NCBI GenBank assembly: GCA_963597355.1
Contig: CAVBPR010000033.1
Location: 1 to 6,577, forward strand
Source: UMGS1766 sp963597355
GTDB taxonomy: Bacteria; Bacillota; Clostridia; Oscillospirales; Oscillospiraceae
Reading direction: 5' to 3'
DNA: 6,577 bases
Each line of letters opens with the position of its first letter. Within the stretch, counting starts at the first letter, position 1. The translations under genes and the position numbers were made by a program. Of the stretch, positions 1 to 5,270 are shown piece after piece. A model generated the notes under the pieces. It did no database searches. It saw nothing but the letters and a program-made list of their open reading frames with translations, and was not told the DNA's origin.

Positions 1-8
1 TAGCATAT

Positions 9-72
9 CACCTTTCAAGTCAGGCATGAACTGAACCGTAAACAGTTGATTCATAGCTGACCTTGAAAGGTG
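9..72. repeat. Long imperfect inverted repeat at the left edge
   Basis: The 15-base arm at 9-23 (CACCTTTCAAGTCAG) pairs with 57-72 with a single bulged base. Inside it, ATGAA at 26-30 can pair with TTCAT at 50-54, and ACTG with CAGT at 43-46. The whole stretch can therefore fold into one long interrupted hairpin. It lies beyond the pckA terminator and has no U-tract on either side, so it is not an obvious intrinsic terminator. It could be a structured leader or attenuator of a gene outside the window, or a small palindromic repeat. No open reading frame is evident in 1-186. Confidence 0.5.
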
Positions 73-85
73 CCAAGCAGTTGCC

Positions 86-131
86 AAAAAAAGCTCCGGC
101 TCCCAGAAAATCTGGGAAGCCGGAGCTTTTT
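86..131 (-). terminator. Intrinsic terminator of pckA (can act on both strands)
   Basis: AAGCTCCGGC at 91-100 pairs perfectly with 119-128, and TCCCAGA at 101-107 pairs with 111-117. There is one unpaired A at 118 and an AAA loop at 108-110. The minus-strand transcript leaves this GC-rich 17-bp stem into a run of U (complement of 85-92), as expected for Rho-independent termination about 60 nt after the pckA stop. A shorter T-run follows on the plus strand, so it may also stop transcription from the left. Confidence 0.9.
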
Positions 132-186
132 ATTCTCTTTATAAGTTAGTATGCAGAGTCAAACGTTACACGCTGCCCTGTATTTC

Positions 187-1800
187 TTATAACTGAGGGC
201 CTGCAGCAACCAGAGCCTTACCAGCCTCGTTGCCTTCGTACTTAGCAAAGTTCTTGATGAATCTCTTTGCCAGATCCTCTGCCTTGGTGTTCCACTCAGC
301 AGCATCTGCATAGGTGTCGCGAGGATCAAGAATTGCAGGATCTACGCCGGGCAGCTCTGTGGGAACCTCGAAATCGAAGTAAGGGATCTTCTTGGTGGGA
401 GCCTTCAGAACATCGCCGTTTAAGATAGCGTCGATGATACCGCGGGTATCCTTAATGGAGATACGCTTGCCGGTGCCGTTCCAACCGGTGTTAACCAGGT
501 AAGCCTTAGCGCCGCTCTTCTCCATCTTCTTAACCAGCTCCTCTGCATACTTGGTAGGATGCAGCTCCAGGAATGCCTGGCCGAAGCAAGCGGAGAAGGT
601 AGGGGTGGGCTCGGTAATGCCGCGCTCTGTACCAGCTAACTTTGCAGTGAAGCCGGACAGGAAGTAGTACTGGGTCTGCTCAGGAGTCAGGATGGAAACC
701 GGAGGCAGTACGCCGAATGCATCAGCGGAAAGGAAGATCACGTTGTCAGCTGCAGGACCTGCAGATACGCCGTTAACGGTGGAAGCGATCTTCTCAATGT
801 GGTTGATCGGGTAAGATACACGAGTATTCTCGGTAACGCTCTTGTCGTCGAAGTCGATCTTGCCAGCCTCGTCCAGAGTTACGTTCTCAAGAAGTGCATC
901 TCTCTTGATAGCGTTGTAGATATCAGGCTCAGACTCTTTGTCAAGGCCGATAACCTTTGCATAGCAGCCGCCCTCTAAGTTGAACACGCCGTTGTCATCC
1001 CAGCCGTGCTCGTCATCGCCGATGAGCAGACGCTTAGGATCGGTGGAAAGGGTGGTCTTACCTGTGCCGGACAGACCGAAGAAGATAGCGGTGTGCTTGC
1101 CATCCATATCGGTGTTAGCGGAGCAGTGCATGGAAGCCATGCCCTTTAAAGGCAGGTAGTAGTTCATCATGGAGAACATACCCTTCTTCATCTCGCCGCC
1201 GTACCAGGTGTTCAGGATAACCTGCTCTTTGGAGGTGATATTGAAGGCTACGCAGGTCTCGGAATTCAGACCCAGCTCTGCATAGTTCTCAACCTTTGCC
1301 TTGGAAGCATTGTAAACGATGAAGTCAGGCTCGAAGTTAGCCAGCTCTTCCTCGGTGGGACGAATGAACATGTTGGTTACAAAGTGAGCCTGCCAAGCAA
1401 CCTCAACAATGAAACGAACTGCCATTCTGGTATCAGCGTTAGCGCCGCAGAATGCATCTACTACGAACAGTCTCTTATTGGAGAGTTCCTTCTTTGCCAG
1501 CTCCTTAACGGTAGCCCAAGTCTCCTCGGTCATAGGATGGTTATCATTCTTGTACTCGTCGGTGGTCCACCAAACGGTATCCTTGGAATTCTCATCCACT
1601 ACGATGTACTTATCTTTGGGAGAACGGCCGGTGTAAATACCTGTCATAACGTTGACAGCGCCGAGCTCACTCTCCTGGCCCTTTTCATAGCCTTCCAGGT
1701 CAGCCTTTGTCTCCTCTGCAAATAAAGTCTCATAGGAGGGGTTGTGAACGATCTCTGTGGTTCCTGTGATGCCATACTTTGTTAAATCAATAACTGCCAT
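187..1800 (-). CDS. pckA: Phosphoenolpyruvate carboxykinase (ATP)
   Basis: This cytosolic enzyme interconverts oxaloacetate + ATP with phosphoenolpyruvate + CO2 + ADP. It serves gluconeogenesis, and in many fermenting anaerobes it runs toward oxaloacetate for succinate or propionate formation. The protein is 537 residues, the usual length of the ATP-dependent family. Visible motifs, numbered from MAVIDL, are the oxaloacetate-binding RSPKDKY (59-65), GGEMKKGMF (201-209), the P-loop GLSGTGKTT (242-250) and the metal-binding kinase-2 motif GDDEHGWDD (261-269). The ATG at 1800 is preferred, with GAGGAG 10 nt upstream. An in-frame TTG two codons earlier (1806) sits only about 4 nt from that ribosome binding site and is less likely. 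The gene stands alone, with its own promoter near 1881-1908 and a strong terminator at 86-131. I see no damage. The call is secure; the direction of flux in the cell is inference. Confidence 0.98.
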   Translation of the reverse strand: MAVIDLTKYGITGTTEIVHNPSYETLFAEETKADLEGYEKGQESELGAVNVMTGIYTGRSPKDKYIVVDENSKDTVWWTTDEYKNDNHPMTEETWATVKELAKKELSNKRLFVVDAFCGANADTRMAVRFIVEVAWQAHFVTNMFIRPTEEELANFEPDFIVYNASKAKVENYAELGLNSETCVAFNITSKEQVILNTWYGGEMKKGMFSMMNYYLPLKGMASMHCSANTDMDGKHTAIFFGLSGTGKTTLSTDPKRLLIGDDEHGWDDNGVFNLEGGCYAKVIGLDKESEPDIYNAIKRDALLENVTLDEAGKIDFDDKSVTENTRVSYPINHIEKIASTVNGVSAGPAADNVIFLSADAFGVLPPVSILTPEQTQYYFLSGFTAKLAGTERGITEPTPTFSACFGQAFLELHPTKYAEELVKKMEKSGAKAYLVNTGWNGTGKRISIKDTRGIIDAILNGDVLKAPTKKIPYFDFEVPTELPGVDPAILDPRDTYADAAEWNTKAEDLAKRFIKNFAKYEGNEAGKALVAAGPQL

Positions 1801-1839
1801 CTTCAAAGTTCTCCTCTTCTTCTGTATTATTTATCTTCA

Positions 1840-1860
1840 AAAGCCGTAAATACGGGCTTT
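1840..1860 (-). promoter_or_regulatory. Hairpin in the pckA 5' leader
   Basis: AAAGCCGTA at 1840-1848 pairs with 1851-1860 with one bulged G, giving a 9-bp stem and a two-base loop. It lies between the predicted pckA start point (about 1874) and its ribosome binding site. In the minus-strand RNA the stem is followed by UUUU and then GAAGAU. The role is unknown: it could stabilise the mRNA 5' end or act as a weak attenuator. No second, competing structure is obvious. Confidence 0.4.
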
Positions 1861-1880
1861 GAGACATCCGTCACCATCCA

Positions 1881-1908
1881 ATTATACATGAATACCGTTT
1901 AAAATCAA
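1881..1908 (-). promoter_or_regulatory. Predicted sigma-A promoter of pckA
   Basis: On the minus strand a perfect -10 box TATAAT (1881-1886) follows a -35-like TTGATT (1903-1908) with a 16-bp spacer. Transcription would start near 1874, leaving a leader of about 74 nt before the ATG at 1800. I looked for a catabolite-response (cre) site here and did not find a good match. Confidence 0.7.
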
Positions 1909-1914
1909 CCTGCA

Positions 1915-2131
1915 GAAAATGAAATGATTGTAAAATCCCCATAAACACCGACCCAAACGGCCCTCCCGGAATCTTTACGTTGTCTTAACAGATTGCTGCC
2001 ATGCATTTGCCTTTCTTTTTACTTGTCCAATGTACAGATGCCGTTCAGGCAATGATATCGATGGAAAATATTCTGGCTCAGGGACATCTCTCAACCTTCA
2101 AAAGAAACATATCCGTACGTAAATTAGCTAT
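1915..2131. other. Intergenic stretch with no recognisable gene
   Basis: Between the pckA promoter and the esterase stop codon there is no open frame with a ribosome binding site and no strong hairpin with a U-tract. The only structure seen is a 4-bp stem around 2040-2052 (TGCC/GGCA), which is too weak to count. The esterase mRNA therefore has no visible intrinsic terminator and may end by another route or run into pckA. Confidence 0.5.
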
Positions 2132-3259
2132 CTAAATTCCTCTATCAGGCACGATCTGCTTGATCTTCTCACACAGTACCTCTGCTGCCAGTGCATGGGC
2201 TGCCGGACCGGGATGCTGTCTGGAACCTACGGTCTTTGCATTGGTCAGGGGCAGTTTTACCGACTCTAACTGCTTGTCGCCGCTCTCTTCTTTATACTGT
2301 GCCACGGCAGCCGTCACCATATCATCCAGCAGAATGTCCATCATTCCGTGGCACCAGAGAATGTAGGCATTGGGATTTTTCTCCCGCAGCAGGCGGATAA
2401 AGGATACGGCGCTGTCCACCACATGCCGGGCGTCCTCCTCCACGGGATCGCCATATTCATCCAGGCGCATCTTGTGCACCTTTCCCGTATCCGGGTCTGT
2501 AAATGGTGCCTCTTTAAAGCCGCAATAGTCGTTGGTGCCCAGGTTCACGATGATCACATCCGGCTGCCAGCTGTCAAAATCCCACTCCTGCTGCGTCCCC
2601 AATGCTCGGTTATGTTCCCCGGTCAGAATACCGCAAACCTTAGTGTAATAGGGCGGCAGGGCATGGCGCAGATCGTTGTCCCATCCGGAGTACAGGCCCC
2701 ATCCGCTCTCGGAAATGATATGGAAATCCGCATCAAATGCCTTGGAAACCCGGAAAGGATAGGCCGGGCACACCGACATGAATTGGGGTACCCAGTCCAT
2801 ATCCTTCTTAGCTCCCACGGTTCCTTCGCCGCAGGTAATACTGTCGCCGATAAACTCAAAGCGATAAGGATTCCTGGCGATAGACAAAAATTCTCCGTCA
2901 AAATACAGGGCCTTCACCAGCAGATACTGCACCGGATCCTCGTGCATGGCCTGGGTTTCCCGCAGGATCTGCACATGCTTGCACTCCTCCGGATTCATGC
3001 CCCGAAAGATGCAGATCTTCGTAGTGCCCTTTTGCACCATCTGTCTGGTGATCTCTGCCCCATTGATCAGGATTCGGATCCATGCCTCATACAGATCATA
3101 ATCCGATTCCAGTTCCATCCAAAGCTCACTTCCCTTCGCCTTCAGTTCTATTCCCGATCCGGTCCAGAAAAGGGCAATACTGTCCGGTTGCTCCGCCGTA
3201 CGGCCGTAGATGTGAAGGTTCTTGATCTCTTTTATCGGGTATTTTTTTAAATTTTCCAT
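2132..3259 (-). CDS. SGNH/GDSL-type esterase, carbohydrate esterase family 2-like
   Basis: This is a two-domain hydrolase. The N-terminal part (about 10-125) looks like the CE2 beta-sandwich, with a HIYGRT-type start and a WTGSGIEL strand. A C-terminal SGNH domain follows. Numbered from MENLKKYP (375 residues), the nucleophile is Ser140 in FIGDSITCGEG. The glycine block is SGWG (185-188), the Asn block is GTND (241-244), and the catalytic His is His349 in SRQHPG. The usual Asp three residues before the His is replaced by Ser, which fits CE2 enzymes that work with a Ser-His dyad. CE2 members remove acetyl groups from sugars or xylan. No signal peptide is seen, so it probably acts in the cytoplasm on imported acetylated oligosaccharides (inference). 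The ATG at 3259 has GGAG 6 nt upstream; an ATG at 3271 (379 residues, AAAAGG upstream) is also possible. No clear promoter was found after the 3307-3348 terminator. Confidence 0.9.
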   Translation of the reverse strand: MENLKKYPIKEIKNLHIYGRTAEQPDSIALFWTGSGIELKAKGSELWMELESDYDLYEAWIRILINGAEITRQMVQKGTTKICIFRGMNPEECKHVQILRETQAMHEDPVQYLLVKALYFDGEFLSIARNPYRFEFIGDSITCGEGTVGAKKDMDWVPQFMSVCPAYPFRVSKAFDADFHIISESGWGLYSGWDNDLRHALPPYYTKVCGILTGEHNRALGTQQEWDFDSWQPDVIIVNLGTNDYCGFKEAPFTDPDTGKVHKMRLDEYGDPVEEDARHVVDSAVSFIRLLREKNPNAYILWCHGMMDILLDDMVTAAVAQYKEESGDKQLESVKLPLTNAKTVGSRQHPGPAAHALAAEVLCEKIKQIVPDRGI

Positions 3260-3306
3260 AGTATTCTCCATTTTGTGCCTTTTCAAAGTGCAATCTATAT
3301 ATCAGC

Positions 3307-3348
3307 CATCTCAAAATCCCCCGCAGAAACGCGGGGGATTTTGAGATG
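3307..3348 (-). terminator. 18-bp perfect inverted repeat, terminator of the DUF4417-toxin-immunity unit
   Basis: CATCTCAAAATCCCCCGC (3307-3324) is the exact reverse complement of 3331-3348, with loop AGAAAC (3325-3330). It starts 26 nt after the stop of the gene at 3375-3740. The CCCCCGC/GCGGGGG core followed by AUUUU in either direction fits a bidirectional Rho-independent terminator. The U-run is short and is itself paired with the A-run, and pairing extends beyond it, which is longer than termination needs. It also marks the step from AT-rich to GC-rich DNA. Confidence 0.75.
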
Positions 3349-3374
3349 ATGCTCACTTTTAATGGCTTACATAA

Positions 3375-3740
3375 TTACATCATATACTTTTCAACAATTG
3401 AACAACGCTCACGTGTTTTCTGCCCCATATAAGTTTTACATTTTTCAAGAGTAGAATCACCTCTTGAAATAAGATCCTCTAACACTGTGAATTCAAGCAC
3501 TTCTGAAATCATTGTATTATTATCTTCTGCCATACGTTCAAAAAAATCAAAAGCACGTTTCAATTTTGGCTCATTACACTTTTCCAACTGTTCAATCACG
3601 AATGGTATAACCACCATACCAAACATAACATGCATACCATCAGAGCGCTCCGCCGCGGCACATTCCGCTATTTCCTGGAATCTAGGCAAATCTTCCGGGA
3701 AGCATTGTGTAAATTCATCATATAGTGTATCGTACTTCAC
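3375..3740 (-). CDS. DUF7674-like small protein, probable immunity protein/antitoxin
   Basis: A 121-residue soluble protein with no signal peptide or membrane segment. The sequence looks almost wholly helical and is acidic overall. The start (MKYDTLYDEFTQCFPE) and the region around residues 40-75, rich in Glu and Lys, resemble the DUF7674 family as I remember it. That assignment is from memory and not certain. The start is GTG at 3740 with GGAGG 7 nt upstream. This ribosome binding site lies inside the last codons of the preceding toxin gene, whose TGG AGG TGA end leaves only 4 nt before the GTG. Such coupling of a small acidic protein directly after a basic toxin domain is typical of toxin-immunity pairs, so I infer that it binds and neutralises the product of 3745-4227. 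It is the last gene of the unit, followed by the terminator at 3307-3348. Confidence 0.75.
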   Translation of the reverse strand: MKYDTLYDEFTQCFPEDLPRFQEIAECAAAERSDGMHVMFGMVVIPFVIEQLEKCNEPKLKRAFDFFERMAEDNNTMISEVLEFTVLEDLISRGDSTLEKCKTYMGQKTRERCSIVEKYMM

Positions 3741-3744
3741 AACT

Positions 3745-4227
3745 TCACCTCCATATTGCTTTTGTCAAAGATTTTGCCAACTGTTGCGCCAGCTTTCGGT
3801 CACTTGCAGATAAAGTCTTCTGTGTTAGAATTTTGGTCTCGATGTATTTCAACAATTCTCGACCTTTTTGTATATGTGTGTTTCCCTTACTTCCAAGTCC
3901 TATTCCTGTTGCTTTCTCAAACTTGATAACTGAGGCAGTTCCACCATCACCAATAAACGAACCTGGTCTATATAACTGATTTACAGCATTCTTTAGTTTA
4001 GGATCTTTTGCTCTTCTAAGAAGCGACTCCCTTCTGCTTGTCCCAATCCACCTTTTGAGTGCCTTGGGAAGCGCTTTCCCGTTTGGACCGACGAAGAAAT
4101 CTGGCTCTAATTCCCTAGCAATGCGTTTTTCATTTGCTCTTGCTGTAATCTCGCTGGCAATCTGACCTATTTCAATCTGCGTCCCCGGCACTCCTTTTGC
4201 AACATCAATACTAGGTCCGCTACTCAC
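3745..4227 (-). CDS. Stand-alone toxin domain resembling polymorphic-toxin C-termini
   Basis: A 160-residue, strongly basic protein. Residues 42-100 carry a chain of motifs that I recall from the C-terminal tips of RHS/WXG-type polymorphic toxins: FFVGPNGKALP (44-54), WIGTSRRESLL (60-70), AKDPKLKNAVNQLYRPG (73-89) and IGDGGTASV (92-100). THIQKG (117-122) follows, then a helical Lys-rich tail ending in IWR. His118 and Asp94 are the best candidate active-site residues (inference). Basic charge suggests a nucleic-acid target, but I cannot name the fold or activity. There is no delivery domain, leader or signal peptide. The start is GTG at 4227 with a perfect AGGAGG 7 nt upstream, overlapping the previous gene's TGA by four bases (GTGA). 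It is therefore meant to be made on its own in the cytoplasm, coupled to the DUF4417 gene before it and its likely immunity gene after it. A decayed fragment of a larger toxin is the alternative, but the strong translation signals argue against it. Confidence 0.75.
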   Translation of the reverse strand: MSSGPSIDVAKGVPGTQIEIGQIASEITARANEKRIARELEPDFFVGPNGKALPKALKRWIGTSRRESLLRRAKDPKLKNAVNQLYRPGSFIGDGGTASVIKFEKATGIGLGSKGNTHIQKGRELLKYIETKILTQKTLSASDRKLAQQLAKSLTKAIWR

Positions 4228-5000
4228 TTTGCCACCTCCTTTTTAACGTGTCTTTGATTTTGTCTGCGTAATGTATTGTCTACAATGCGGACATCAATTC
4301 CACGCGAGATAGCATATTCAAACAGTTTCAACGAGGTCTCGTCTTTACCACAAACGGAATATACCAAAATGACCTTAAGTTTGAAATGATCTACAACATA
4401 TTTCACTGTTTCCTTCACACGTGCACGATTTTTAGCATATCGGATCTGTCCTTTTGTACTAAAACACATGACTGTGCATGTCTCAAACCCACTCAGATAC
4501 TTTGGTAATTTGTCCTGCGATAAATAAATTGCATTTGGTACTACAATGGCGCCGATTTCCATTACGAACCACAGCATAACCACACGAATTTTCCATAATC
4601 TATTTTCATTTTCATTTATCCAAATATCATCAAAAAGAGAGTAGTCCGGTCCTATGACAAATCTAATATTAGCATATAGATTTTTGTACTTTTTCAGCAG
4701 CCGTTTATCATTATAATATATTGCATTAAATAGGCCATCGATTTTATCAAATGTTTTATCATACGAATAAAACCCCAATGCTGTAGCTGGCGTCAAATGG
4801 AACTTCGCTTTTTCAGTATTCAGCGCAATGAAATCTGGATAAACGCTTGGATCACAATGATGATTTGGCAAATAATAATCATTTGGCACCGCCTTATTCA
4901 ACAAATCCGCTATTCCGTAGTTTAGCTGGTATTTTAGTTCTTTTTCCTTACGAATTACAGTACCATCATCGCCGATTACCTTATATGTTATTTTTTTCAT
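4224..5000 (-). CDS. DUF4417-like protein of unknown function
   Basis: A 258-residue soluble protein, first gene of the three-gene unit. The centre, GPDYSLFDD (117-125) followed by a Trp-rich helix (about 136-148) and GAIVVPNAI (150-158), matches the pattern I associate with DUF4417, a family found in Firmicutes and their phages and plasmids with no established biochemical role. Residues 47-49 (HHC) and the CFSTKGQ stretch (about 179-185) are other candidate functional spots. The C-terminal third alternates strands and helices (VKVILVYSVCGK-like then SRGIDVRIVDN), suggesting an alpha/beta Rossmann-like end. The ATG at 5000 has GGAGG 8 nt upstream. Its final codons encode the ribosome binding site of the downstream toxin gene, which starts inside its stop. 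Its role in the unit (second antitoxin, sensor, or unrelated cargo) cannot be read from sequence. The family call is moderately sure. Confidence 0.85.
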   Translation of the reverse strand: MKKITYKVIGDDGTVIRKEKELKYQLNYGIADLLNKAVPNDYYLPNHHCDPSVYPDFIALNTEKAKFHLTPATALGFYSYDKTFDKIDGLFNAIYYNDKRLLKKYKNLYANIRFVIGPDYSLFDDIWINENENRLWKIRVVMLWFVMEIGAIVVPNAIYLSQDKLPKYLSGFETCTVMCFSTKGQIRYAKNRARVKETVKYVVDHFKLKVILVYSVCGKDETSLKLFEYAISRGIDVRIVDNTLRRQNQRHVKKEVAK

Positions 5001-5034
5001 TAAAAATACCTCCGGTTAAAAAAGTCACAATCTG

Positions 5035-5063
5035 CATATAATAATCTCTCCTTATCAGGACAA
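5035..5063 (-). promoter_or_regulatory. Possible proximal promoter of the DUF4417 operon
   Basis: On the minus strand TTGTCC (5058-5063) and TATATG (5035-5040) are 17 bp apart, each matching four of six consensus bases. Start would be near 5028, with a leader of about 28 nt carrying the GGAGG site. This is weaker by sequence than the distal candidate at 5135-5162, and only one of the two may be real. Confidence 0.3.
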
Positions 5064-5079
5064 TGCAATCGTACGTAAC

Positions 5080-5110
5080 ATTTCTACCCCCACTCACTGG
5101 GTTTAGAAAT
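5080..5110. promoter_or_regulatory. Inverted repeat between the divergent promoter pair and the DUF4417 gene
   Basis: ATTTCTACCC (5080-5089) pairs with 5099-5110 (GGG, two bulged T, TAGAAAT). It gives 10 base pairs around a 9-base loop. It ends 3 bp from the -35 box of the plus-strand promoter at 5114 and lies in the leader of any transcript from the distal minus-strand promoter. It could be a protein-binding site controlling the divergent pair or an RNA hairpin in the DUF4417 leader. Confidence 0.4.
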
Positions 5111-5113
5111 TCT

Positions 5114-5142
5114 TTGACTTTTTCTCCGAAGGTCTTTATAAT
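5114..5142 (+). promoter_or_regulatory. Strong plus-strand sigma-A promoter driving a small RNA
   Basis: TTGACT (5114-5119), a 17-bp spacer and a perfect TATAAT (5137-5142) form the best promoter in the window. The expected start is around G5149. No protein gene with a ribosome binding site follows on this strand. The transcript would instead run about 75 nt into the terminator at 5181-5223. Confidence 0.75.
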
Positions 5143-5162
5143 AGAAATGCCTAATTTCTGAA
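5135..5162 (-). promoter_or_regulatory. Possible distal promoter of the DUF4417 operon, overlapping the small-RNA promoter
   Basis: On the minus strand TTCAGA (5157-5162) and TATAAA (5135-5140) are 16 bp apart. The -10 box shares four bases with the plus-strand TATAAT, so polymerase could not occupy both promoters at once. The leader to the ATG at 5000 would be about 128 nt and would include the 5080-5110 hairpin. Confidence 0.4.
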
Positions 5163-5223
5163 TAGAAACATTCAGAGAAAAACGTCTTGCTGATCACTGC
5201 AATGGTTAGCAGGATGTTTTTTT
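5149..5223 (+). ncRNA. Predicted small RNA of about 75 nt with two hairpins
   Basis: The limits come from the plus-strand promoter at 5114-5142 and the U-tract after 5218. Hairpin 1 has arms 5155-5163 and 5170-5178 (nine pairs, one U-G) around the loop AGAAAC. Hairpin 2 is the 16-pair terminator stem. There is no ribosome binding site and no sensible reading frame within it. Four G-U pairs in hairpin 2 and one in hairpin 1 hold only if the plus strand is the RNA, which supports the direction. It lies head-to-head with the DUF4417 operon and tail-to-tail with the XRE-ImmA/IrrE gene. It matches no small-RNA family I recognise. Possible roles are an antisense or antitoxin RNA, or a trans-acting regulator; these are guesses. 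Confidence 0.55.
5181..5223 (+). terminator. Intrinsic terminator of the small RNA
   Basis: Arms 5181-5196 and 5203-5218 form 16 continuous pairs (12 Watson-Crick, 4 G-U) with loop CTGCAA, followed by five further T (5219-5223). On the minus strand the four wobbles become A-C mismatches. A T-run (complement of 5178-5182) also follows there, so it could only be a weak terminator for the XRE-ImmA/IrrE gene. Confidence 0.75.
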
Positions 5224-5246
5224 ATTGTCTTCTACAAGCAATAAAA
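5220..5246. repeat. Second hairpin directly behind the small-RNA terminator
   Basis: TTTTATTG (5220-5227) and CTT (5229-5231) pair with AAG (5236-5238) and CAATAAAA (5239-5246). This leaves one bulged T and the loop CTAC. It is AT-rich and lacks a U-tract on either side. It starts 25 nt after the XRE-ImmA/IrrE stop codon, so it may protect that mRNA's 3' end. It could also be the base of an older, larger structure. Confidence 0.35.
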
Positions 5247-5270
5247 CCACCACCTTTCGTAAGCTTTATC

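Noticed and set aside
1384..1725. Plus-strand open frames opposite pckA
   Set aside because: They are antisense to a certain pckA gene and encode no family I recognise.
1801..1806. TTG start two codons upstream of pckA ATG
   Set aside because: It is too close to the GAGGAG site, and the ATG start matches how related proteins begin.
1888..1903. Possible catabolite-response (cre) site in the pckA promoter
   Set aside because: The central CG is out of register by one base and the second half does not match.
2348..3250. Plus-strand open frame of 300 codons
   Set aside because: It lies entirely opposite the well-supported esterase, has no recognisable domain and no ribosome binding site, and its openness follows from the codon usage of the real gene.
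2113..5079. Shared CGTACGTAA at about 2114 and 5070 as flanking attachment repeats
   Set aside because: It is a short, self-complementary sequence likely to recur by chance, and it would place the boundary inside unrelated intergenic DNA.
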